From Streptomyces sp. GESEQ-35 (GTDB lineage Bacteria; Actinomycetota; Actinomycetes; Streptomycetales; Streptomycetaceae): a DNA stretch of 64,000 nucleotides. Shown here piece after piece: positions 38,551 to 46,909 of this stretch (within the stretch, counting starts at the first letter, position 1; the number at the start of each line of letters is the position of its first letter). The notes beneath the pieces were generated by a model. That model did not search any database, was not told the DNA's origin, and saw only the letters and a program-made list of their open reading frames with translations. Both the position numbers and the translations under genes were made by a program. The stretch is from the NCBI RefSeq assembly GCF_017948485.1, contig NZ_JAFFSX010000007.1, forward strand, positions 305,478 to 369,477. The letters run 5' to 3'.

Positions 38551-40341
38551 TCATCTACGCGTCTCCAGGTGCCTGCGATGCATCCACTTCGGCAGTCCCG
38601 GCGCCTCCAGGAAACCCTCCGCGCGGGCCGCGGCGACGCCGATGCGGGGCAGGTCCGCGCTCTTCTCGAAGAGCAGGAACCTCGGTTCCCAGATGGGCCG
38701 GTACTTGGCGTTGGCGCGGTACAGCGACTCGATCTGCCACCAGCGCGAGAAGAAGCTGAGGAGCGACCGCCACAGCCTCAGCACCGGTCCGGCACCGAGG
38801 CGTCCGCCACGTTCGAAGACCGAGCGGAACATCGCGAAGTTGAGTGAGACCTGGGTGACCTGGATCTCCTGGGCGCGCTGGAGAAGATCGATCACCATGA
38901 ACTCCATCAGCCCGTTGTCGGCGTCGCGGTCCCGCCGCATGAGGTCGAGCGAGAGGCCGCGCGGCCCCCAGGGCACGAAGGAGAGCACCGCCTTCAACTC
39001 GCCCGCACCTTCCCCAGCGCGGCTATCCCTGCATTCGAGCATCACGCACCGCCCGTCGTCCGGATCCCCGAGCCGTCCGAGGGCCATGCTGAACCCCCGC
39101 TCGGTGGCCCCGTCCCGCCAGTCGTCCGCGCGCCCCAGCAGGTACGTCATCTCGTCGGCCGGAATGTCCTCGTGCCGCCGGATGCGTACGACGTACCCCG
39201 CGCGCTTCACCCGGTTGTACGCCTGCCGTACGGTCCGTATGGCCCGCCCCTCCAGCGTGAACTCGGCGACCTCCACCACGGCCTCGTCACCGAGCTCCAG
39301 CGCGTCCAGCCCGTGCCGCGCGTACACGGTCCCCGCCTCCTCGCTGGCCCCCATCACGGCCGGAATCCAACCGTGCGCACGTGCCTGGGCCAGCCAGGGA
39401 TCGATGGCGCCGGGCCACGCCTCCGGGTCGCCGACCGGATCCCCGGACGCCAGCGCGACACCGCCCACGACCCGGTACACCACACCCGCCTTGCCGGTCG
39501 GCGACCAGACGACGCTCTTCTCCCGGCGCAGCGCGAAGTACCCGAGCGAGTCGCGGTCGCCGTGCCGCTCCAGCAGCGCCCGCAGCCGCCGCTCGTCGTC
39601 CTCGGTGAGTGGGTCGACGGCGCGCGTGGAGCGGAAGGCGGCGTAGAAGACGGCGAGGACGAGCAGTGTGCTCAGTACGTTGATGGCGACGTTGACCCAG
39701 TTGGGGCTGGTGATCCCGGGGAACCGGTCGTCGTCGGCGACGACGGAGACGAGCCGCAGCGTCCCGTACCACCAGCGCTCGGTGAACGTCGAACGGTGCT
39801 CGTCGTGCGCCTGGTTGGTCACCGTCACCAACAGCGCCGCCAGCAGCGAACAGACCAGCAGCCCGCCCACCGCGACGGCGGCGGCGAGCTTCGGGTTGGA
39901 CCGGTCGCCCTTGGCGTAGAACTCCCGCCGCCCCACGAGAAGCGACGCCACGAAGGCGGCGGTGAGGACCAGGGAGACCCAGTTCTGCGCATGGCGCCGG
40001 ATCTCCGGGAAGAACATGATGAAGGCGAGCAACAACAGGAACAGCCCGCTGAGCACGAGGTTCAGAATCCACGCGGCCCGCTTGCGACGCCGCATGGTGA
40101 TCGCCAGAAACACCGTGAACACACCGGAGGCGAAGCCGGCGGTCAGCAGATACGGCGTGAAGTAGTCCTCCTGGTTGTGCCGCCGCAGGTCCTGTCCCAG
40201 GGACACCCACACAGCACTGAGGAAGTTGACGAACGCGACGACCCGCAAGTACCAGACGGCAAAGGCAGCGGCCCGCCGCGAGGCCGCCGCTCCGTGCCCT
40301 GTGTCCGGTCCGGACTTCACGTCAACGCGGGCGTCTCCCAT
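38551..40341 (-). CDS. MprF-like phosphatidylglycerol lysyltransferase domain protein
   Basis: This 596-residue membrane protein has about six hydrophobic segments in its first 245 residues and then a large cytoplasmic C-terminal domain of the MprF synthetase type (DUF2156). Landmarks are YFALRREKSVVWSPTG near residue 290, ALASGDPVGDPEAW, GRAIRTVRQAYNRVKRAGY, DNGLMEFMVIDLLQRAQE and YRPIWEPRFLLFEKSADLPRIG at the end. MprF-type enzymes transfer an amino acid from tRNA to phosphatidylglycerol, lowering surface charge. The membrane part is shorter than the 14-segment flippase of Staphylococcus MprF. Which amino acid is used cannot be told. Confidence 0.88.
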   Translation of the reverse strand: MGDARVDVKSGPDTGHGAAASRRAAAFAVWYLRVVAFVNFLSAVWVSLGQDLRRHNQEDYFTPYLLTAGFASGVFTVFLAITMRRRKRAAWILNLVLSGLFLLLLAFIMFFPEIRRHAQNWVSLVLTAAFVASLLVGRREFYAKGDRSNPKLAAAVAVGGLLVCSLLAALLVTVTNQAHDEHRSTFTERWWYGTLRLVSVVADDDRFPGITSPNWVNVAINVLSTLLVLAVFYAAFRSTRAVDPLTEDDERRLRALLERHGDRDSLGYFALRREKSVVWSPTGKAGVVYRVVGGVALASGDPVGDPEAWPGAIDPWLAQARAHGWIPAVMGASEEAGTVYARHGLDALELGDEAVVEVAEFTLEGRAIRTVRQAYNRVKRAGYVVRIRRHEDIPADEMTYLLGRADDWRDGATERGFSMALGRLGDPDDGRCVMLECRDSRAGEGAGELKAVLSFVPWGPRGLSLDLMRRDRDADNGLMEFMVIDLLQRAQEIQVTQVSLNFAMFRSVFERGGRLGAGPVLRLWRSLLSFFSRWWQIESLYRANAKYRPIWEPRFLLFEKSADLPRIGVAAARAEGFLEAPGLPKWMHRRHLETRR

Positions 40342-40382
40342 AGGGAGGGATGATATGGGGCAAATTTGCCGATTACGGTCCC

Positions 40383-41474
40383 CTACTCGTCCTCGGCCTT
40401 TTCCGCCTCTTCGACCTCGTCGGGCTCCTCGGCCTGCTCCGGCAGCTCCGCCGCCAGCGCCGCGGCCGCCTGCACCAACGGCAGCGCAAGCAGGGCTCCG
40501 GCGCCTTCGCCCACCTTCACGCCCTGGTCGAGCAACGGCTCCAGGGCCATCCGGTCGAGCGCCTTCGCCTGCCCCGGCTCCCCGCTGCTGTGCGCGGCCA
40601 GCCACCAGTCCGGCGCCCGGAACGCGATCCGCTGCCCCACCAGCGCACAGGCGGCCGCCACCACCCCGTCCAGAATCACCGGCATCTTCCGCACCGCACT
40701 CTGGAGCAGAAACCCGGTCATGGCGGCCAGATCGGCACCGCCCACCGTCGCCAGCAACTGCAACTGATCCCCGAGAACGGGCCGGGCCCGCCGCAACGCG
40801 TCCCGAATCGCGGCACACTTCCGCATCCACGCGAGGTCGTCGATGGCCAGCCCGCCGCGCCCGGTGACGACCGACGCATCGGTCCCGCACAGCGCGGCGA
40901 CCAGCACGCCCGCCGCCGTGGTCCCGCCCACGCTCACATCGCCGAGCACCACCAGATCCGTACCTGAGTCGGCCTCTTCGTCGGCCACCGCGACCCCGGC
41001 CCGGAACGCGGCCTCGGCCTCCTCCGCCGTCAGGGCGTCCTCGAGGTCGATCCGTCCACTGCCCCGCCGTACCCGATGCCGTACGACCTCGTCGGGCAAC
41101 GTCTCCGGATCGCAGTCCAGCGCCATGTCCACGACCCGGACGGGAACGCCCAGCCGCCGGGCGAGGACCGAGACCGGACGGCCGCCCTCCAGGACCTCCC
41201 GCACCAGCGCCCCGGCGCTGCCCGCCGGCCGCGCGGAGACGCCCAGTTCGGCGACGCCGTGGTCGCCGGCGAACAGCACCACGCGCGGCCGTTCGACCGG
41301 CCGTACCGGTACGGCGCCCTGTGCCGCGGCCAGCCACTCGCCCAGTTCGTCGAGGCGGCCCAGCGCTCCGGGCGGCACGATCTGACGCCCCCGGCGCGCC
41401 TCCGCATCGCGGCGCACCCCGCCGTCGGGGCGCTCGATCAGATCGGTGAAGTCGTCGAGATTAAGCGAGCTCAT
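40383..41474 (-). CDS. cobT: Nicotinate-nucleotide--dimethylbenzimidazole phosphoribosyltransferase
   Basis: CobT activates the lower base of B12 by moving the ribose phosphate of nicotinate mononucleotide onto dimethylbenzimidazole. The protein has 363 residues. Conserved blocks are PPGALGRLDELGEWLA near residue 33, VVLFAGDHGVAELGVS near 65, LGDVSVGGTTAAGVLVAAL near 176 and GVKVGEGAGALLALPLVQAA with the catalytic Glu near the C-terminus. The last 20 residues are an acidic Glu-rich tail that goes beyond the usual domain. The start is the ATG at 41474. It is divergent from the methyltransferase gene; I see no cobalamin riboswitch near it. Confidence 0.96.
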   Translation of the reverse strand: MSSLNLDDFTDLIERPDGGVRRDAEARRGRQIVPPGALGRLDELGEWLAAAQGAVPVRPVERPRVVLFAGDHGVAELGVSARPAGSAGALVREVLEGGRPVSVLARRLGVPVRVVDMALDCDPETLPDEVVRHRVRRGSGRIDLEDALTAEEAEAAFRAGVAVADEEADSGTDLVVLGDVSVGGTTAAGVLVAALCGTDASVVTGRGGLAIDDLAWMRKCAAIRDALRRARPVLGDQLQLLATVGGADLAAMTGFLLQSAVRKMPVILDGVVAAACALVGQRIAFRAPDWWLAAHSSGEPGQAKALDRMALEPLLDQGVKVGEGAGALLALPLVQAAAALAAELPEQAEEPDEVEEAEKAEDE

Positions 41475-41614
41475 TCGCCGAACAGTACCGGCCCCGATCG
41501 AACGGAACGGCGCCACATCACCACCACGCGCGCGTGACGTCATTGCGCCCAAGATCGCGATCCCATACGTTCCGTTTTGCAGTGGAATGTCGTACGTCTT
41601 CAGGGGAGCCGCCC

Positions 41615-42310
41615 ATGCCACCCGCACGCCGCGACGACTGCCCCTGGTGCGGTTCGAAACACCTGCGCGCCCGTACCGGCACGGTGGACGAGTGCCGTGA
41701 CTGCGCGCACGTGTTCCGGAACCCCCAACGCGCCGTCGAGGAAAGGTTGTTGGAAGAGCATGTAAGGCCGTGTTCCGGCACCCGCCGCCAACACCGCCGC
41801 ACCGCCCTCGCGATGCTGCGCCTGAGGCCCGAGCCGGAGAACTGGCTGGACGTGGGCACGGGCGACGCCGGCTTCCCGGAAACGGCGCGGGAGTTCTTCC
41901 CGTACACGTCCTTCGACGGTCTGGACCCCACCGCGCGCGTGATGCGGGCGCGCAGGGCGGACCGCATCGAAGAGGCCTACGTGGGCAACCTGCCGGACCC
42001 TGCCATCACGACCCTCCTCCGCGCGCGCTACGACGTGATCAGCCTCCTCAACCACCTGCACCACACGGCCGACCCCCGCAAGGAACTCGACGCCGCGCTC
42101 ACGCTCCTCCGCCACGGCGGCCACCTGGTGATCGAGGCCCCCGACCCGCAGTCCGCGTTCGCCACCCTGCTCGGCAGGCAGTGGCGCCCCCAGACCCACC
42201 CGGGCCACACCCATCTGATCCCCCTGGCCAACCTCCACACGGAGCTGGAGTCCCGGGGCTGCACGATCATCTCGAAAGACCGCCGGCGCATCATCGCCCG
42301 CAAGTCCTGA
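41615..42310 (+). CDS. SAM-dependent methyltransferase with N-terminal zinc ribbon
   Basis: This 231-residue protein begins with a probable zinc ribbon (CPWCGSKHLRARTGTVDECRDC split as two CxxC pairs, residues 8-29), followed by a class I methyltransferase fold. The SAM-binding strand is WLDVGTGDAGFPETA near residue 76, and DVISLLNHLHHTADPRKELDAAL near 140 fits motifs IV-V. The zinc ribbon plus methyltransferase arrangement is found in sugar and lipid-linked C-methyltransferases as well as unassigned proteins. GGGGAG lies 7 bases before the ATG. Its target is unknown. Confidence 0.85.
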   Translation: MPPARRDDCPWCGSKHLRARTGTVDECRDCAHVFRNPQRAVEERLLEEHVRPCSGTRRQHRRTALAMLRLRPEPENWLDVGTGDAGFPETAREFFPYTSFDGLDPTARVMRARRADRIEEAYVGNLPDPAITTLLRARYDVISLLNHLHHTADPRKELDAALTLLRHGGHLVIEAPDPQSAFATLLGRQWRPQTHPGHTHLIPLANLHTELESRGCTIISKDRRRIIARKS

Positions 42311-42322
42311 CCCGCGCCCGGC

Positions 42323-43525
42323 TCAGCCCCGCAGCACGACAGCCTGTCCCGCCACCACCAGCAGAACGTGCTCGCACTCGCCCGCGAACGCCGCGTTCAG
42401 CCGCCCCAGCTCATCCCGGTACCGCCGCCCGGAGGCAGTGGCCGGCACAATCCCCGACCCCACTTCGTTCGACACGGCGACAACGGTCCGCCGAGCCCTC
42501 CGCACGGCCCCGGTCAACTCCCGTACGCGCTCCCGCACAGCGCGCTGCCCGCCGTCCGCCCACACCGCGTCGTCCCACGCCCCGACGGAATCCATCGCGT
42601 CCGTCAGCCACAGGGAGAGACAGTCGATCAACAACGGCGCACCGTCGGCCTCCAGCAACGGCACCAGGTCACACGTCTCCGCCGTACGCCAGGACCCGGG
42701 CCGCCGCTCCCGGTGCGCGGTGACCCGCGCGGCCCACTCGCTGTCCTCGTCCCGCGTGCCGCCCGTCGCGACGTACAGCACATCGGCGAAGGCCTCCAGC
42801 CGCCGCTCGGCCTCCACGGACTTCCCCGACCGCGCCCCGCCGAGCACCAGCGTCCGCCGCGGCACATCCGGTACGTCCTCGTACACCCCCACGACCAGCG
42901 TCGTCCCGTCCGGCACGGCCCGCGCCCCCGCCGCCGCGAGCCGCCGCCGCAGCTCGGCCCCGGGCGGTACGCCGTGATCCAGATGTACGGCGATGACATC
43001 CGTCGTCGGCCCCACCGCCCCTGCCGCCCGCAGCCGGGCCAACGCGTCCGGCCGCCCCACGACATCGGCGACGACCATGTCGTACATCTCGCCGTTGCCC
43101 TCCTCCAGCCCGGCCGGCGCGCTGCCCGGCGGCACATACAGCAGCCGCTGCCCGTCCGGCCCGGTCACCGCATACCCCGTACCGCCCGCGTCCATCGCCA
43201 CCGCCCGCACCCGATGCCCCGTCAGCAGCGCCAACTCCTGCCCGTCCGGCACCCGCCCGGGCCGCGGCAGCCCCGCCGGCACCTCGACCGCCGGCCCGTC
43301 ATGCGGATGCGAGAGCAGCACCTGCCGTACGCCGCCGAGCGACCGCCCGGCCCGAGCGGCCGCGAACGCCGCACCGGGCGTCAGGTCGATCAGCAGCGCC
43401 CCGTCCACGAGCAACGCGGTCGCAGCCCGCGCATCCGGCCCGAGAGCGGTCGCACAGGCAGCACAGGGACAGGAGGGGCGGGGGAGTCCCGCGGGGGCAC
43501 CGGTACCGAGCAGAGTTACGTCCAC
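42323..43525 (-). CDS. cobU: Adenosylcobinamide kinase/guanylyltransferase fused to a metallo-beta-lactamase-like domain
   Basis: The C-terminal half (about residues 222-400) is CobU, which phosphorylates adenosylcobinamide and then attaches GMP. It has the Walker A loop LVLGGARSGKS near residue 227, LYVATGGTRDEDSEW near 252, the C-x-x-L-W-L-T block and the late VSNEVGSGIVP near 357. The N-terminal 200 residues look like a metallo-beta-lactamase-fold domain (MDVTLLGTGAPAGLPRPSCPC, LLIDLTPG, VLLSHPHDGP), but the HxHxDH zinc motif is degenerate (HPHDGP), so hydrolase activity is doubtful. The fusion is about twice the length of plain CobU. Confidence 0.92.
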   Translation of the reverse strand: MDVTLLGTGAPAGLPRPSCPCAACATALGPDARAATALLVDGALLIDLTPGAAFAAARAGRSLGGVRQVLLSHPHDGPAVEVPAGLPRPGRVPDGQELALLTGHRVRAVAMDAGGTGYAVTGPDGQRLLYVPPGSAPAGLEEGNGEMYDMVVADVVGRPDALARLRAAGAVGPTTDVIAVHLDHGVPPGAELRRRLAAAGARAVPDGTTLVVGVYEDVPDVPRRTLVLGGARSGKSVEAERRLEAFADVLYVATGGTRDEDSEWAARVTAHRERRPGSWRTAETCDLVPLLEADGAPLLIDCLSLWLTDAMDSVGAWDDAVWADGGQRAVRERVRELTGAVRRARRTVVAVSNEVGSGIVPATASGRRYRDELGRLNAAFAGECEHVLLVVAGQAVVLRG

Positions 43526-43568
43526 GAAGATGATTTTCGCCGTTCACTCGCCGTCACGCGCGACTGGA

Positions 43569-43625
43569 CGCCCCTTTAGGGGCGCGGGGAACTGCGCGAC
43601 CAGCCCCCACCGGCCCGCGGCCGAC
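43569..43625. repeat. Extragenic repeat, copy 8
   Basis: The hairpin CGCCCCTTTAGGGGCG is followed by the core GCGGGGAACTGCGCGACCAG and CCCCCACCGGCCCGCGGCCG. It lies between the start of cobU and the small gene at 43678. Confidence 0.88.
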
Positions 43626-43677
43626 GAACAACCGCATACGCTGCTGCTCTGTAACCACTCAGACACGGGAGGCGCAC

Positions 43678-43890
43678 ATGGCCCTATGGACGTGGCGATT
43701 CGAGAAGGCCGACGGCGCGGAGGTCCAGCCCGCGGTGCAGCCCGAGGAGTTCACCACGCAGGGGGACGCGGAGTCCTGGATCGGGGAGCACTGGAAGGAC
43801 CTGCTCGCCGGCGGTGCGGACCAGGTGCGGCTGTTCGAGGACGCCACGGAGATCTACGGCCCGATGAGCCTGGACGCCGCCGAGGCGTAG
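43678..43890 (+). CDS. Small conserved hypothetical protein, 70 residues
   Basis: The protein reads MALWTWRFEKADGAEVQPAV and later GDAESWIGEHWKDLLAGGAD, an acidic soluble protein with Trp-rich strands and one helix. I do not recognise a family with known function, though the sequence has the look of a small conserved Streptomyces protein. GGGAGG lies 6 bases before the ATG. The codon bias is as in neighbouring genes. Confidence 0.8.
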   Translation: MALWTWRFEKADGAEVQPAVQPEEFTTQGDAESWIGEHWKDLLAGGADQVRLFEDATEIYGPMSLDAAEA

Positions 43891-43932
43891 GACCGGCGGG
43901 GGAGGGGGCGACCGTAACGGGCCGCCTCCTCC

Positions 43933-45018
43933 TCACTGCTCACCCAGCGTCACATCCACCGTCTTCTCGGCCCCGTTGCGCGAGAACGTCACCGTCGTCT
44001 TGTCACCCGGCTTCTCCCCGGCCAGCGCCTCGGTCAGCGAGGTGATGGTGGTGATGCCGGTGTCGCCGAGCTTGGTGATGATGTCCCCGGCCGCCAGGCC
44101 CGCCTGGTCGGCCGCTCCGCCGTTCGTCACCTCGACGACGGCGACCCCGGCGGCCTGGTAGTCGTCGTCGACGACCGTACGGCCGGTGATGCCGAGCGCG
44201 GCCCGGCCCGAATCCGTCACCCTGCCGTCCTTGATGATCTGGTCGGCGATGGTCTTCACCATCGACGCGGGGATCGCGAACCCGATGCCGGGTGCCGCGC
44301 TGTCCCCGACGTTGGGGTCGGTGGCGGCGAGCGTCGGGATGCCGATGACCTGGCTGTCGAGGTTCACCAGGGCGCCGCCGCTGTTGCCGGGGTTGATGGC
44401 GGCCGACGTCTGCACCATGTTCGCGATGGTCGCGCCCGTACCGCCGCCGGTCCGGCCCTCGCTGACCGTCCGTCCGGTCGCCGAGACGATGCCCTGTGTC
44501 ACGCTCGACGACAGCCCGAGCGGCGAGCCCATCGCGAGGACGATCTGCCCGACCTCGACCTTCGAGGAGTCCCCGAACTTCGCGGCCCTGAGACCGTCCG
44601 GTACGTCGTCGAGCTTGATGACGGCGAGATCCTGCTGCGGGTATGCGTGGACGAGCGTGGCGGTGAGTACGTCCTCGCTGTTGGCGGTCGTCACCTGGAA
44701 GGTCTTCTCGTCCCCGACGACGTGCGCGTTGGTGACGATGTGGCCCTGGCCGTCGTACACCACCCCGGAGCCCAGATCGGTCCTGGCCTGGATCTGCACG
44801 ACCGACGGCAGAACGTCCTTGATCACCTTCGTGTAGTCGTCCTGAAGGTCGCTGTCCACCGCCGGCACGGCCGCCTGCGTGGTGGTCGAGCCGTCCTTCT
44901 TCGACCCCGAGGACTTGGCGGATCCGGAGCCGGAACAGCCGGAGACGAGCGCGAGGGAGCACGCGACTGCGGCGACGAGCGCGCCAAGCCGCAGGGCACG
45001 GATACAGGAAGCGTCCAT
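43933..45018 (-). CDS. HtrA/DegP-like serine protease lipoprotein (S1C) with PDZ domain
   Basis: This 361-residue protein is probably a lipoprotein: LALVSGC places a lipobox Cys at residue 28, after a hydrophobic signal peptide. A low-complexity linker follows, then a trypsin-like domain with catalytic H99 (TNAHVV), D130 (QQDLAVI) and S213 (NPGNSGG), and a PDZ domain at about 268-355 (LGITGRTVVDDDYQAAGVAV; GLAAGDIITKLGDTGI). HtrA proteases degrade or refold damaged proteins outside the membrane. It lies near the psp genes, which fits envelope stress. Upstream are a MITE fragment and an extragenic repeat. Confidence 0.93.
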   Translation of the reverse strand: MDASCIRALRLGALVAAVACSLALVSGCSGSGSAKSSGSKKDGSTTTQAAVPAVDSDLQDDYTKVIKDVLPSVVQIQARTDLGSGVVYDGQGHIVTNAHVVGDEKTFQVTTANSEDVLTATLVHAYPQQDLAVIKLDDVPDGLRAAKFGDSSKVEVGQIVLAMGSPLGLSSSVTQGIVSATGRTVSEGRTGGGTGATIANMVQTSAAINPGNSGGALVNLDSQVIGIPTLAATDPNVGDSAAPGIGFAIPASMVKTIADQIIKDGRVTDSGRAALGITGRTVVDDDYQAAGVAVVEVTNGGAADQAGLAAGDIITKLGDTGITTITSLTEALAGEKPGDKTTVTFSRNGAEKTVDVTLGEQ

Positions 45019-45076
45019 GCCCCGAGTCTCTCCGCGGGGTGAATGTCCGTCCCCCGCTGTTGACCCGAACGGGCTC

Positions 45077-45112
45077 AGGGCATGTCCGGCGGATCAGGCC
45101 GGCGTCGCGGGG
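45077..45112. mobile_element. Fragment of a MITE-like element
   Basis: These 36 bases match the left end of the element at 59740-59916 at 31 positions, including the terminal block TGTCCGGCGGATCA. No matching right end is visible nearby, so it is a decayed or solo end. It lies 59 bp upstream of the HtrA-like gene. Confidence 0.65.
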
Positions 45113-45168
45113 TCAGGCTCCCGCTCGGGTTGCCTAAGCCGGTCAGGCGAAGTCCGCTGCGGTCGGCA

Positions 45169-45229
45169 GCGCCCCGAAGGGGCGCGGGGAACTGCGCGAC
45201 CAGCCACAACGGCCCCGCAGACGACCGAC
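45169..45229. repeat. Extragenic repeat, copy 9
   Basis: The hairpin GCGCCCCGAAGGGGCGC is followed by GGGGAACTGCGCGACCAGCC, ACAACGGCCCCGCAG and a short tail. It lies between the HtrA-like gene start and the methyltransferase gene stop. Confidence 0.88.
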
Positions 45230-45257
45230 GACCCATCACGGCACCCCCGCGGAGCGC

Positions 45258-46049
45258 TCAGCCGCGCACCCCGCACAGATGCAGCAGCGCCGCGACGCGC
45301 CGGTACGGATCCGTCCGCCCGGCCCGCTCCTCCGCGGCCAGCAGCGCGTCGATCTCGCCGGGTATCTCCGCCCCGTCCGCCGCCGTGTCCGTGAAGACCC
45401 GCACGCCGTACCAGGCGTTCAGCGGCGCCCCGATCCCGGCCAGCGTCGCGGCCAGCGCGTCCAGCCGGTCCGCACGCACGTCGAGCCCGAGCCGGTTCCG
45501 GTAGGACACCGTGTCGAAGGCGCCCAGCGCGCCCGTCCAGTCCCCGGACAGGCCCGGCCGCATCGCGAGCGCCTCCGCGTTGCGCACCAGCAGCGACAGC
45601 AGACCACCCTGGGCGAGCATCCGGGCCAGCCCCGCCAGCAGGGGGTCGGGCTCGTCGACGTACATGAGCACGCCATGACACAACACGACGTCGAAACTGC
45701 CCGGCAGAAAGTGCACGCCGGTGTCGCGGCCGTCGCCCTGGACGATCCGCATCCGCTCCCGGATCCCCTCCGGCTCGGCGGACAGGGCCTCCCGCGCCAC
45801 GGAGATCATCTTCGGATCCTGCTCGACACCGGTCACCTGATGCCCGGCCCGGGCCAGTCGCAGCGCCTGCGTGCCCTGGCCCATCCCCACGTCGAGCACC
45901 CGCAGCCGCTGCCCGACCGGGAACCGGCCCGCTATCTGCTCGTCGAGCTGCCGGGCCACCAGCTCCTGGCGTACGACGTCACGGAGCCCGCCGAGCTTGC
46001 TCAGCCAGGCATCCGCCGCGCCCCCCGAGAACGAATGCGTGCCGGTCAG
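45258..46049 (-). CDS. SAM-dependent methyltransferase, apparently started by CTG
   Basis: This class I methyltransferase of about 263 residues has the SAM-binding strand LRVLDVGMGQGTQALRLA near residue 50, VTGVEQDPKMI, GDGRDTG and FDVVLCHGVLMYVDEPDPLLAGLARML, which fits the CmoA/UbiE-like group. The conserved protein begins TGTHSFSGGAADAW. No ATG, GTG or TTG is well placed: the only codon at the right site is CTG at 46047-46049. It overlaps the stop of the preceding gene as CTGA and has GGAGAG 6 bases upstream. The longer frame to 46235 would overlap the previous gene by 190 bp and is unlikely. Confidence 0.8.
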   Translation of the reverse strand: MTGTHSFSGGAADAWLSKLGGLRDVVRQELVARQLDEQIAGRFPVGQRLRVLDVGMGQGTQALRLARAGHQVTGVEQDPKMISVAREALSAEPEGIRERMRIVQGDGRDTGVHFLPGSFDVVLCHGVLMYVDEPDPLLAGLARMLAQGGLLSLLVRNAEALAMRPGLSGDWTGALGAFDTVSYRNRLGLDVRADRLDALAATLAGIGAPLNAWYGVRVFTDTAADGAEIPGEIDALLAAEERAGRTDPYRRVAALLHLCGVRG

Positions 46050-46645
46050 GGCCGCTCTCCGCGCTTGACCTGCGGCTTCGGCAGCCGGAGCCGGCGCATC
46101 TGGAGGGAACGCATCAGCGCGTAGGCGACGGCGCCGCGCTTGTTCTCGTCCGGGAAGCGTTCGTTCAACTGCTTCTTCAGTCGGACCGAGGTCATGATCG
46201 AGTCGAGCACGATCAGGACGATCACGACGAGCCACAGCAGCAGCGCGATGTTCTGGAGGGAGCCCACCCGCACCATGCTCAGCACGAGGATGACCACGGC
46301 CATCGGCAGGAAGAACTCTGCGACGTTGAACCGCGAGTCGATGAAGTTCCGCGCGAACTTGCGGATCGGCCCCTTGTCACGCGCGGGCAGATAGCGCTCG
46401 TCGCCGCCGGCCAGCGCCTGGCGCTGCTTGTCCATGGCGGCACGACGCTCCTCGCGCTGACGCTTGGAGGCGTCCTTGCGGGTCGTCGACGTATTGGCGA
46501 CGCTGCGGCGCTGGGACTGGGCCTCACTCCGCTTGGGAGTGGGCCTGCCCTTCGGGGCCTGCGGGTCACGGGTCTGAGTGGAGTCGGTCAGCGACGCCTT
46601 GTCGGCGAGCGCGGCCTTCTCTTCCTTTGAGCGGCTACGGAACAC
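46046..46645 (-). CDS. DUF3043 membrane protein
   Basis: This 199-residue protein matches the actinobacterial DUF3043 family. The N-terminal 90 residues are hydrophilic and Lys/Arg-rich (RSRSKEEKAALADKASLTD; AQSQRRSVANTSTTRKDASK). Next comes the family block YLPARDKGPIRKFARNFIDS with two membrane segments (FFLPMAVVILVLSMVRVG; IALLLWLVVIVLIVLDSIM), and then a basic tail. The start is taken as the GTG at 46643-46645, giving VFRSRSKEEK; the frame is open 12 codons further. The function is unknown. Its stop overlaps the start of the methyltransferase gene. Confidence 0.88.
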   Translation of the reverse strand: MFRSRSKEEKAALADKASLTDSTQTRDPQAPKGRPTPKRSEAQSQRRSVANTSTTRKDASKRQREERRAAMDKQRQALAGGDERYLPARDKGPIRKFARNFIDSRFNVAEFFLPMAVVILVLSMVRVGSLQNIALLLWLVVIVLIVLDSIMTSVRLKKQLNERFPDENKRGAVAYALMRSLQMRRLRLPKPQVKRGERP

Positions 46646-46909
46646 AAAACCCAAGGGTACGGGGTCCGGGGCATGGACCACAGCCCCGCGGGGAACGATC
46701 CCGCAACACCAGTCGTCGTACTGGGGCAGAGGGGACGTTGCTCTTAAGGGGTCACCTACTCCCTACGCCGGAGCGGGGCCGAACGCAGTCGTCCTTGGGG
46801 ATGAGCGCATCCATCCCCGAACAGTGCGGTAATGGATGCAGGGCCCGTACTGTGGGTTCTGTCGCAGCAGCTGGAGCTGGAGTCCGTCAGAAGGGGGCGC
46901 GCGAAGCCC

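Noticed and set aside
40342..41614. A cobalamin riboswitch near the cob genes
   Set aside because: No B12-box (GCCACTG-like) sequence and no matching helices were found upstream of cobT, cobS or cobU.
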